NCBI GenBank assembly: GCA_023248505.1
Contig: JAHFEM010000175.1
Location: 1-5,391, forward strand
Direction of reading: 5' to 3'
Length of the DNA: 5,391 bases
Source of the DNA: Nitrospirota bacterium
GTDB lineage: Bacteria > Nitrospirota > Nitrospiria > SBBL01 > Manganitrophaceae
The notes beneath the pieces were generated by a model. It was not told where the DNA came from, made no database searches, and saw nothing but the letters and a program-made list of their open reading frames with translations. This document shows positions 1 to 4,963 of the stretch, piece by piece (positions within the stretch are counted from its first letter, which is position 1; every line of letters begins with the position of its first letter). The translations under genes were made by a program, and so were the position numbers.

Positions 1-147
1 GGCCACCTGGACCCCCGGTTGGGTCCCCTGCACGTAGATTTTCTTGGAGGCGGGGAGCGGTGTTGTTGTGAGGGCGCTGGAATCGGCGCCTTTTTGATCG
101 GTCAAAGCCATATCGGCTTCACGGGCGTTTGTCGGCGAATTCTCCAT
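1..147 (-). CDS. thiC: Phosphomethylpyrimidine synthase ThiC, N-terminal fragment (cut by window edge)
   Basis: Only the first 49 codons are inside the window; the gene continues leftward beyond base 1. ThiC is a cytosolic radical-SAM enzyme that converts aminoimidazole ribotide to hydroxymethylpyrimidine phosphate for thiamine synthesis. Residues 34-49 read SKKIYVQGTQPGVQVA, which lines up well with the conserved N-terminal SKRIYITGTHPGVRVP of E. coli-type long ThiC (recalled, not searched). The first 33 residues are a poorly conserved, Thr/Ala-rich lead-in, as is common in the family. The start is the ATG at 147-145, with AAAGGA about nine bases upstream. The TPP riboswitch and terminator directly upstream independently support a thiamine-synthesis gene. 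The [4Fe-4S] CxxC..C motif and the catalytic core are not visible here, so intactness cannot be judged. Confidence 0.92.
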   Translation of the reverse strand, partial: MENSPTNAREADMALTDQKGADSSALTTTPLPASKKIYVQGTQPGVQVA

Positions 148-192
148 GTCGTCATATCCTTTCTCTACGAAGGTTGTCCATTTGTCCGAAAC

Positions 193-224
193 AAAAAAGG
201 CCGCCACCCCAATGGGTGCGGCCC
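193..224 (-). terminator. Intrinsic terminator in the thiC leader (riboswitch expression platform)
   Basis: Read on the minus strand, GGCCGCACCC (223-214) pairs with GGGTGGCGGCC (209-199) around a four-base loop, with one bulged G, and is followed at once by six T (198-193). This is a GC-rich hairpin with a U-tract, placed between the TPP aptamer and the thiC ribosome binding site. The position fits premature transcription termination when TPP is bound. The mechanism is inferred; the hairpin and T-run are seen directly. Confidence 0.88.
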
Positions 225-243
225 CGCCATGATGTTAGATTGA

Positions 244-331
244 ATTCCCTTCGCTGGCATTACCCAGATCAGGTTCAAAGGGTTGTTCCGATAGGTCGTC
301 GGAACTCTCAGCCGTGGCGGCACCCCTGGAT
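244..331 (-). promoter_or_regulatory. TPP riboswitch (THI-box aptamer) controlling thiC
   Basis: On the minus strand the aptamer reads in order: the 5' strand CCAGGGGTGCC (about 329-319), a short hairpin GCCG-CCA-CGGC (321-311), the conserved CTGAGA (311-306), a variable 7-bp hairpin GTTCCGA/TCGGAAC (305-299 with 291-285), then ACCCTTTGAACCTGATCTGG and TAATGCCAGCGAAGGGAA closing the helix near 246. CTGAGA, CCTGATCTGG, TAATGCCAGCG and AGGGAA are the hallmark blocks of the THI-box. The element senses thiamine pyrophosphate. Its 3' end is about 20 bases from the terminator hairpin, so regulation is most likely transcriptional. Boundaries are good to a few bases. Confidence 0.97.
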
Positions 332-340
332 TTGATTGCC

Positions 341-370
341 ATTATGCCATAGCCATTTATCAGGAGTCAA
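341..370 (-). promoter_or_regulatory. Sigma70-type promoter for the thiC leader
   Basis: On the minus strand, TTGACT (370-365) is followed after an 18-base spacer by CATAAT (346-341), which is preceded by TGG and so has the TGN of an extended -10. The predicted transcription start falls near 334, just ahead of the first base of the TPP aptamer, as expected for a riboswitch leader. The agreement of box quality and position makes this convincing although no start has been mapped. Confidence 0.7.
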
Positions 371-493
371 TTTTAATTTGGACTCACACTTTCGGTAAAT
401 CAACTTGTAGAGGGTGTCCGTGGCTGGGTAACTGTTTACACATCAGTCGGCGCTAATTTGGTAAAAAATGATCGCCATCATCGTTTCCGTCCA

Positions 494-499
494 TATAAT
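494..499 (+). promoter_or_regulatory. Possible -10 box for the response regulator gene
   Basis: A perfect TATAAT lies about 80 bases before the response regulator start codon. No recognisable -35 box is present 15-19 bases upstream, so it may be activator-dependent or a chance AT-rich match. A second, weaker TATAAA lies at 505-510. Apart from this and a small palindrome ATGAT-CGCC-ATCAT at 468-481, the gap from 371 to 579 shows no ORF or RNA structure that I can support. Confidence 0.3.
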
Positions 500-579
500 C
501 CCCTTATAAATCAAGCGACTGTTCTGTAATCGTCAGAGGCATGTTTTATGCTCATTACGCTAATCAAGAGGAGAAAATC

Positions 580-1017
580 ATGGGCAGCCGATGCGAACAG
601 TCCGATAAAAAACCAAGCTCGCCTTCAAAAGGGAAGATTGTCGTCATTGACGATCATGAATCCACGCTCGATTTTATAGGAGAGGCATTGACTTGTATGG
701 GATATACCCCGCTTCTGGCGGAGGAGGGGGTCAAAGGGTTGGTCCTTTGCCAAGAGAAAGATGTGCAACTTGTTTTAGTTGATTATGTGATGCCCCACAT
801 GTCGGGTCTGGAGGTGGCCGATAAGATCAAGGCCGCTTCCAAAAAACTCCCCGTGATCTTAACGAGCGCTTCCTATATCGATGCGACGAGCGACATCGAA
901 GCAAAAAGGGTCGACTATTTTTTGAATAAGCCTTTTCGCTTGGCCGAACTTGCATTGATCATTCAGACAGCCCTCCATAAAAAAAGCGGGATGAACTTAG
1001 GCGATCAATTCGTTTAG
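580..1017 (+). CDS. Single-domain response regulator (CheY-like receiver protein)
   Basis: The product is 145 residues and consists almost entirely of one receiver (REC) domain, residues about 18-135. The expected phosphorylation site is complete: acidic pair D24-D25 (VIDDHE), phospho-acceptor D68 (LVDYVMPHMSG), the Ser/Thr switch at S96 (PVILTSA), and K117 in the FLNKPF motif. There is no DNA-binding or enzymatic output domain, so it should work by protein-protein contact or as a phosphorelay intermediate, receiving phosphate from a histidine kinase not encoded here. An in-frame ATG exists 39 bases upstream at 541, but the start at 580 is preferred because GAGGAG (568-573) sits six bases before it and because the extra residues (MFYAHYANQEEKI) are not REC-like. 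The first 17 residues are polar, Lys/Ser-rich and probably disordered. The 3' end overlaps the convergent glycosylase gene by 21 bp. The partner kinase and process are unknown. Confidence 0.92.
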   Translation: MGSRCEQSDKKPSSPSKGKIVVIDDHESTLDFIGEALTCMGYTPLLAEEGVKGLVLCQEKDVQLVLVDYVMPHMSGLEVADKIKAASKKLPVILTSASYIDATSDIEAKRVDYFLNKPFRLAELALIIQTALHKKSGMNLGDQFV

Positions 1018-1566
1018 CTTCTTGAAGTCTTTCCGAATCTCATCCTTTAAAACCGGAACTCTAAACGCCGCAGCGGGATGAAATGTCGGAAACAATTTAT
1101 ATTCCCTCCCTTGATAGCGGATCGGATACATGCTTCCATGAATTTTCGTCAGGGTCCCCTCCAGGAAGATATTCGTTGAAACAGCCCCCAGTGTACAGAT
1201 CCATTCGGGTTGGACCCACTCAAGTTGGCGGTCGAGAAACGGCCGGCAGGCCCGTAATTCGCCGACGCTCGGTTTTCGATTCTGCGGAGGACGGCATTTG
1301 ACCGCATTGGTAATAAAGATTTTCTCCCGATCGAAGCCGGTCTCGGCCAGAACAGTGTTCAAAAGCATTCCCGCTCTTCCGACGAAAGGTCGCCCCACTT
1401 TGTCTTCCTCCTCACCCGGCGCTTCCCCAATAATAAAAAGTCGCGCGTCGATCGGCCCCTCTCCCGGGACCGCATGCGTCCGGTAAGGGCAGAGGGGGCA
1501 GGGCTCGGTGGTCCGAATCTCCTGATGAAGGCGGTTCATCTTTTTTTGACGTTCATTCAGATCCAT
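997..1566 (-). CDS. Uracil-DNA glycosylase, family 4 (UDGa, [4Fe-4S] type)
   Basis: This 189-residue enzyme removes uracil, arising from cytosine deamination or dUMP misincorporation, from DNA as the first step of base excision repair. Motif 1 is GEAPGEEED at residues 47-55 (family 4 type, with E48 in the catalytic position), followed by GRPFVGRAG (58-66). Motif 2 is FHPAAAFR (162-169), with H163. Four cysteines, C23 and C26 (CPLC), C91 (NAVKCRPP) and C107 (RACRPF), match the Fe-S cluster ligands of the family; the 16-residue spacing between the last two equals that in Thermus thermophilus UDGA. Length is normal. The ATG at 1566 directly follows an in-frame TAG and lacks a clear Shine-Dalgarno, so Met10 (codon starting at 1539) is a possible alternative start. 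The gene stands alone on this strand and ends inside the last codons of the convergent response regulator. Similar proteins are sometimes annotated as phage SPO1 DNA polymerase-related. Confidence 0.95.
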   Translation of the reverse strand: MDLNERQKKMNRLHQEIRTTEPCPLCPYRTHAVPGEGPIDARLFIIGEAPGEEEDKVGRPFVGRAGMLLNTVLAETGFDREKIFITNAVKCRPPQNRKPSVGELRACRPFLDRQLEWVQPEWICTLGAVSTNIFLEGTLTKIHGSMYPIRYQGREYKLFPTFHPAAAFRVPVLKDEIRKDFKKLNELIA

Positions 1567-1662
1567 CTATTTCATGGTAAGGAAATAAAACCGAGTAAGT
1601 CAATGTAGACGCTCGGAACGCTTTTTTTGCCTGTTGAACGGGGTCTCGAAGGGGAATTTATA

Positions 1663-1691
1663 TTGACAGCAGGGCCATATTCGGAAATAAT
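1663..1691 (+). promoter_or_regulatory. Sigma70-type promoter for the LOG-family gene (and probably thrB)
   Basis: A consensus TTGACA (1663-1668) is separated by 17 bases from AATAAT (1686-1691), which matches five of six positions of the -10 consensus. The predicted start near 1698 gives a leader of about 50 bases, AT-rich and without an evident hairpin. It is the best promoter-like sequence in the 1567-1749 gap between divergent genes. No convincing counterpart for the leftward glycosylase gene was found. Confidence 0.65.
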
Positions 1692-1749
1692 ATCAATGCG
1701 GTTTCTTTTTCAAAAACAGATGAATCTTTTTAATTTGAAAGAAGAATAG

Positions 1750-2763
1750 ATGGAAGCAAAGGACCTTCAAGAACGAATTTCCGAACTCATCCAACTTGTG
1801 TCGGGCCCCTCGGAAAATGAGGACCTCGTCCGAGAAATTATGATTACCGCCCTTACGCTCTCCAAAAATCATGCAACCCGGGGAGATCTTAAAATTATCC
1901 ATACCGCCCTCAAGGAAATGCGTTACGCTTTTAAACTCTACGCTCCCTATAAGGACCGTCTAAAGATCAGCGTATTCGGTTCCGCCCGGACCCGTTCGAC
2001 CGAACCGATTTATGCACACGCCGAGGAGTTTGCGCGGAAAATTGCGGCGGCGGGATTCATGGTCATCACGGGAGCGGGGGAAGGGATCATGCGCGCGGTT
2101 CAGGGAGGGGCCGGCCGAACCAACAGTTTCGGAATGAATATCCTCCTTCCTTTCGAGCAGGCGGCCAACGAGTTCATCGAGAATGATCCGAAGCTGATGA
2201 CCTTCAAATATTTTTTCACGCGGAAGCTCTTCTTCATCAAAGAGGCAAGCGCGATCGCTCTCTTTCCGGGAGGGTTTGGGACCCACGATGAGGGGTTCGA
2301 GGCCCTCACCCTTTTACAGACGGGAAAGACCAATCCAATGCCTGTCGTCTTCATCGATTCGCCCGGAGGAACCTATTGGAAGGCATGGCGGGTCTACGTC
2401 GAGGATGAGCTCCTCTCCCGCGGCCTGATCTCGGAAGAAGATCTCAACCTTTTTAAGGTGACCGACCAGGTTGACGCCGCCGTGGAAGAGATTGTGAACT
2501 TCTTTCGCAACTATCACTCTTTGCGCTTCGTTCGCGACCAATTGGTGATTCGGCTGAACAAACCGGTCGACCCGAAGATGATCGAGCGTCTCAATGACTC
2601 TTTTTCGGATATCCTTGTCAGCGGAAAGTTCATTGAGACCAAAGCGCTTCAGGATGAAGCGAACGAGCCGAAACTGCTTGCGTTGCCCCGCATTGTATTT
2701 AACTTCAATCGGAGAGATTTCGGTCGTCTGCGTCTGATGATCAACGTCCTCAATCAATATTGA
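1750..2763 (+). CDS. LOG-family (lysine decarboxylase-like fold) nucleotide-binding protein, long form
   Basis: The product is 337 residues. The central Rossmann-like domain, about residues 72-255, carries the LOG signatures: FGSAR (76-80), GAGEGIM (108-114, the GGGxxGLM-type loop), R158-K159 ahead of the nucleotide pocket, and PGGFGTHDE (173-181), the PGGxGTxxE motif that binds and cleaves nucleoside monophosphates in characterised LOG and PpnN enzymes. The likely activity is 5'-monophosphate phosphoribohydrolase (base plus ribose 5-phosphate), but the substrate cannot be read from sequence. Typical LOGs are about 190 residues; this one adds a helical, charged N-terminal region of about 70 residues and a C-terminal region of about 80 (255-337) that I do not recognise. 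No signal peptide or membrane segment is seen, so it is cytosolic. The Shine-Dalgarno is weak (GAAAGAAGA, 1737-1745), but the ATG at 1750 is the natural start after the promoter near 1663. thrB follows after 45 bases and is probably cotranscribed. Older annotations may call it a lysine decarboxylase, which is misleading. Confidence 0.88.
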   Translation: MEAKDLQERISELIQLVSGPSENEDLVREIMITALTLSKNHATRGDLKIIHTALKEMRYAFKLYAPYKDRLKISVFGSARTRSTEPIYAHAEEFARKIAAAGFMVITGAGEGIMRAVQGGAGRTNSFGMNILLPFEQAANEFIENDPKLMTFKYFFTRKLFFIKEASAIALFPGGFGTHDEGFEALTLLQTGKTNPMPVVFIDSPGGTYWKAWRVYVEDELLSRGLISEEDLNLFKVTDQVDAAVEEIVNFFRNYHSLRFVRDQLVIRLNKPVDPKMIERLNDSFSDILVSGKFIETKALQDEANEPKLLALPRIVFNFNRRDFGRLRLMINVLNQY

Positions 2764-2808
2764 ACCGCGGGGCGCGGCAAGGCCCATCGCCATCGAGAGG
2801 AGATTCGA

Positions 2809-3732
2809 ATGAAGTCGGTTCGCGTGTTTGCCCCTGCATCGGTCGGCAATATCGGCCCGGGATTTGACGTGTTGGGAATGGCCCTGGCGGGAATGGGGGA
2901 CACGGTCATGGCGACGCGCCGATCGGAACGGGGGGTTTCCATCATCGAGATTACAGGGGATCGCGGGAGGTTATCGTACAAGGCCGATGAGAACACGGCG
3001 GGGATTTCCGCCCAAACGGTGCTCGATCACCTCGGATGTCGAGAGGGAGTGAGTTTAACCCTTCACAAAGAGGTGCCTGGAACCGGACTCGGTAGCAGCG
3101 CGGCGAGCGCCGTGGCGGCGGCCTATGCGGTCAATCTCCTCTTCGGCGAGAAACTCTCCAAGGCGGAGCTGGTTCCATTGGCGGCCGTGGCCGAATCGCA
3201 GGTGAGCCGCGGGTTCTTTCTCGACAACATCGGCCCATCAATGATGGGAGGCGTCACCTGGAATAACCCCTTCACAAAAGAGGTGGTTCCGCTCGGGCGG
3301 ATTGAAAAGGCGATCATTGTCGTCGCGACCCCGGATTTCCCGCTTCTGACCAAAGATTCGCGGCGCGCTCTCCCCGGCACGATTCCGATGGAGCATTTCA
3401 TCTCGAATATGGCCTATGCCTCGATGATTGCGTGGGCCGTGGCCAAGAAAGATATCGTGCGGTTTGGTCGATCGATTCAGGACCGCGTCGCCGAGCCGGC
3501 GCGCGCCCCGCTCATTAAAGGATTCGAAGCTGTGAAGAAAGGGGCGCTTTCTGCGGGAGCGCTCGGCTGTTCGATCTCCGGGGCGGGGGCTTCGATCTTC
3601 GCGGTGACGGATGATTCGAAAAAAGCCGAGAAAATCGGAAAAGCGATGGAAAAAGCTTTCCAATCGCATCAGGTTGTTTCAGAGGTTCGGATCACCCGGA
3701 TGGACCGTCTGGGTGCACGCATGGTCAAGTAA
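2809..3732 (+). CDS. thrB: Homoserine kinase (GHMP kinase family)
   Basis: This 307-residue cytosolic enzyme phosphorylates L-homoserine with ATP to O-phosphohomoserine, the precursor for threonine synthase. GHMP landmarks are in order: the N-terminal motif PASVGNIGPGFDVLG (9-23, with N14 and D20 in substrate-contacting positions), the ATP-binding glycine loop VPGTGLGSSAASA (89-101), E129 in the helix that usually supplies a Mg ligand, LDNIGPSMMGG (138-148), the paired Arg at 185-186, and the C-terminal SISGAGASIF (255-264). Length and order match ThrB throughout. One deviation is that the usual HxDN motif reads FLDN, so the His is replaced by F137. The start is well supported by GAGAGGAG (2795-2802), with seven bases to the ATG. 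It lies 45 bases after the LOG gene, probably in one transcript. No threonine synthase, homoserine dehydrogenase or aspartokinase lies in this window. Other GHMP kinases are less likely given the whole-length match, but the His change leaves some room. Confidence 0.92.
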   Translation: MKSVRVFAPASVGNIGPGFDVLGMALAGMGDTVMATRRSERGVSIIEITGDRGRLSYKADENTAGISAQTVLDHLGCREGVSLTLHKEVPGTGLGSSAASAVAAAYAVNLLFGEKLSKAELVPLAAVAESQVSRGFFLDNIGPSMMGGVTWNNPFTKEVVPLGRIEKAIIVVATPDFPLLTKDSRRALPGTIPMEHFISNMAYASMIAWAVAKKDIVRFGRSIQDRVAEPARAPLIKGFEAVKKGALSAGALGCSISGAGASIFAVTDDSKKAEKIGKAMEKAFQSHQVVSEVRITRMDRLGARMVK

Positions 3733-3744
3733 AGGATCGCTAAC

Positions 3745-3816
3745 CGTTATTCGTGAGTCGTTATACGTAACAGCAGAATTACTTTACGATTAACGAATAA
3801 CGATTCACGAATAACG
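3745..3816. repeat. Imperfect long palindrome with internal 14-bp-spaced repeats, thrB-fbp gap
   Basis: Two 26-base arms, 3745-3770 and 3791-3816, pair across a 20-base centre: the outer 12 bases (CGTTATTCGTGA with TCACGAATAACG) are perfect, and of the inner 14 all but two mismatches and one G-T pair match. Within each arm a 10-mer of the form CGTTATTCGT occurs twice, offset by 14 bases (3745 and 3759; complement at 3793 and 3807). There is no T-run after the stem, so it is not a standard terminator. It fits an intergenic repetitive element of REP or MITE kind, or a transcript hairpin between thrB and fbp. It ends just before the fbp ribosome binding site. Confidence 0.85.
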
Positions 3817-3834
3817 AAACATAAGGAGCGCGCA

Positions 3835-4818
3835 ATGGAGTTGGGGACCACGCTTACCCGATTTCTGATTGAACAGCAACGGAAACATTACCCCCTGGCG
3901 ACCGGCGACTTCACCGGACTCTTGGCGGAAATCGCGACCGCAGCCAAGATCATTTCACGGGAGGTGAACAAGGCCGGTCTGATCGATCTGCTCGGCTACA
4001 AGGGGAGACAAAATATTCATGGCGAGCGGGTCCAGAAGCTCGACGACTTCGCCAATGAGACCTTCATCAAGATGCTTTGCCATACCGGCCATCTCATCGG
4101 CATCGCCTCCGAGGAGCTGGAGGGAATCTATCAAGTTCCGGATCCTTATCCCAAAGGGAAATATGTTCTTCTGGTCGACCCGCTCGACGGATCATCCAAT
4201 ATCGACGTGAACATCAGCATCGGCTCGATCTTCTCCATCCACCGCAGAAAGAGCACCGGCTCCGAGGCCACTCTGGAGGACTTCCTCCAGCCGGGGCGCG
4301 ACCAAGTCGGCGCCGGATACATTATCTATGGCTCGTCGACCATGATGGTCTACAGCACCGGTTTCGGCGTTCACGGATTTACCCTCGATCCGAGCATCGG
4401 GGAGTTCCTCCTTTCACATGAAGATCTCCGGATTCCGCCGAAAGGAAATATCTACAGCATCAATGAGGGAAACGCCCCCCTCTGGAGCGACGGGATCAAG
4501 CGGTATATCGAGGGGGTCAAGAAATCGGGAGCGACCGCGCGATACGTCGGGTCCCTCGTCGCCGATTTTCATCGAAATCTTCTCAAGGGAGGTGTTTTCC
4601 TCTACCCCGGCGACAGCAAGCATCCGCAGGGCAAACTTCGTTTGCTCTACGAGGCGGCCCCGCTCGCCTTCGTGATCGAACAGGCCCAAGGAAAGGCGAC
4701 GACCGGAAATCATCCGATCCTCGATATCAAGCCGGAAAAGCTCCATCAGAAAGTTCCGCTGATCATCGGAAGCCCCGAAGATGTTAAGCAGGCCGAAATC
4801 TGCTGCCGCGGTCTATAG
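3835..4818 (+). CDS. fbp: Class I fructose-1,6-bisphosphatase
   Basis: This 327-residue cytosolic enzyme hydrolyses fructose 1,6-bisphosphate to fructose 6-phosphate, in gluconeogenesis and in the Calvin cycle where that exists. The class I signature is complete: metal-site E93-E94 (ASEE), VDPLDGSSN (114-122) with D115 and D118, the 6-phosphate pocket N209, R236, Y237 and Y257, K267, and metal ligand E273 (LYEAAP). By comparison with the pig enzyme (recalled numbering), the AMP inhibitory site is largely kept: TGDFT (23-27) for TGELT, K109-Y110 for K112-Y113, and R137 for R140, so AMP inhibition is plausible. The start is supported by AAGGAG (3823-3828), six bases before the ATG. It follows thrB by 102 bases, most of which is the palindrome. 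No promoter was recognised in that gap, so it may share the upstream transcript. No Rubisco or phosphoribulokinase is present to decide the pathway. Confidence 0.97.
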   Translation: MELGTTLTRFLIEQQRKHYPLATGDFTGLLAEIATAAKIISREVNKAGLIDLLGYKGRQNIHGERVQKLDDFANETFIKMLCHTGHLIGIASEELEGIYQVPDPYPKGKYVLLVDPLDGSSNIDVNISIGSIFSIHRRKSTGSEATLEDFLQPGRDQVGAGYIIYGSSTMMVYSTGFGVHGFTLDPSIGEFLLSHEDLRIPPKGNIYSINEGNAPLWSDGIKRYIEGVKKSGATARYVGSLVADFHRNLLKGGVFLYPGDSKHPQGKLRLLYEAAPLAFVIEQAQGKATTGNHPILDIKPEKLHQKVPLIIGSPEDVKQAEICCRGL

Positions 4819-4885
4819 CCGTCATTCTCCATTCCGATAGGGAATCGGTCCGACGCGAAAGGGTTCGCCTCTGTGTATAAACTGG

Positions 4886-4914
4886 TTGACACCCTTCCGA
4901 CCCCTGTGTTAAAG
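4886..4914 (+). promoter_or_regulatory. Possible promoter for the peroxiredoxin gene
   Basis: A perfect TTGACA (4886-4891) lies 17 bases before TTAAAG (4909-4914), which matches the -10 consensus at only three positions. The position, about 50 bases before the start codon and after a 145-base gap from fbp, is sensible, and a separately controlled stress gene would be expected to have its own promoter. The weak -10 keeps this tentative. Confidence 0.35.
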
Positions 4915-4963
4915 ATGATCGTCTGCCGATTTGAATTCTGTTTACGAAAAGAGGAGGAAGCGC

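Noticed and set aside
19..335. Two short rightward reading frames at the left edge
   Set aside because: They run antisense through the thiC start, terminator and TPP riboswitch and have no protein-like features.
468..481. Small palindrome ATGAT-CGCC-ATCAT as an operator
   Set aside because: Five-base arms arise easily by chance, there is no second copy and no promoter overlap that can be shown.
541..579. Upstream in-frame ATG that would lengthen the response regulator by 13 residues
   Set aside because: The strong GAGGAG site at 568-573 lies inside this extension and is correctly spaced for the ATG at 580; nothing like a ribosome binding site precedes 541.
1598..1603. TTGACT on the minus strand (1603-1598) as the -35 of a promoter for the glycosylase gene
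   Set aside because: The matching -10 position reads TTACCA, a poor match, and transcription would begin almost at the start codon.
1608..1628. T-run after CGCTCGGAACGC as a rightward terminator
   Set aside because: The bases before the seven T do not form a stable stem, and no rightward gene ends nearby.
3611..3793. 60-residue reading frame running from inside thrB into the palindrome
   Set aside because: It overlaps thrB in another frame, has no ribosome binding site, and its end is made of repeat sequence.
4077..4421. 114-residue reading frame inside fbp in another frame
   Set aside because: Arg/His/Ser-rich translation typical of an off-frame reading of a GC-rich gene; the conserved FBPase motifs lie in the other frame.
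4830..4852. Short hairpin CCGAT-AGGGA-ATCGG after fbp as a terminator
   Set aside because: Only five base pairs and no following T-run; too weak to call.
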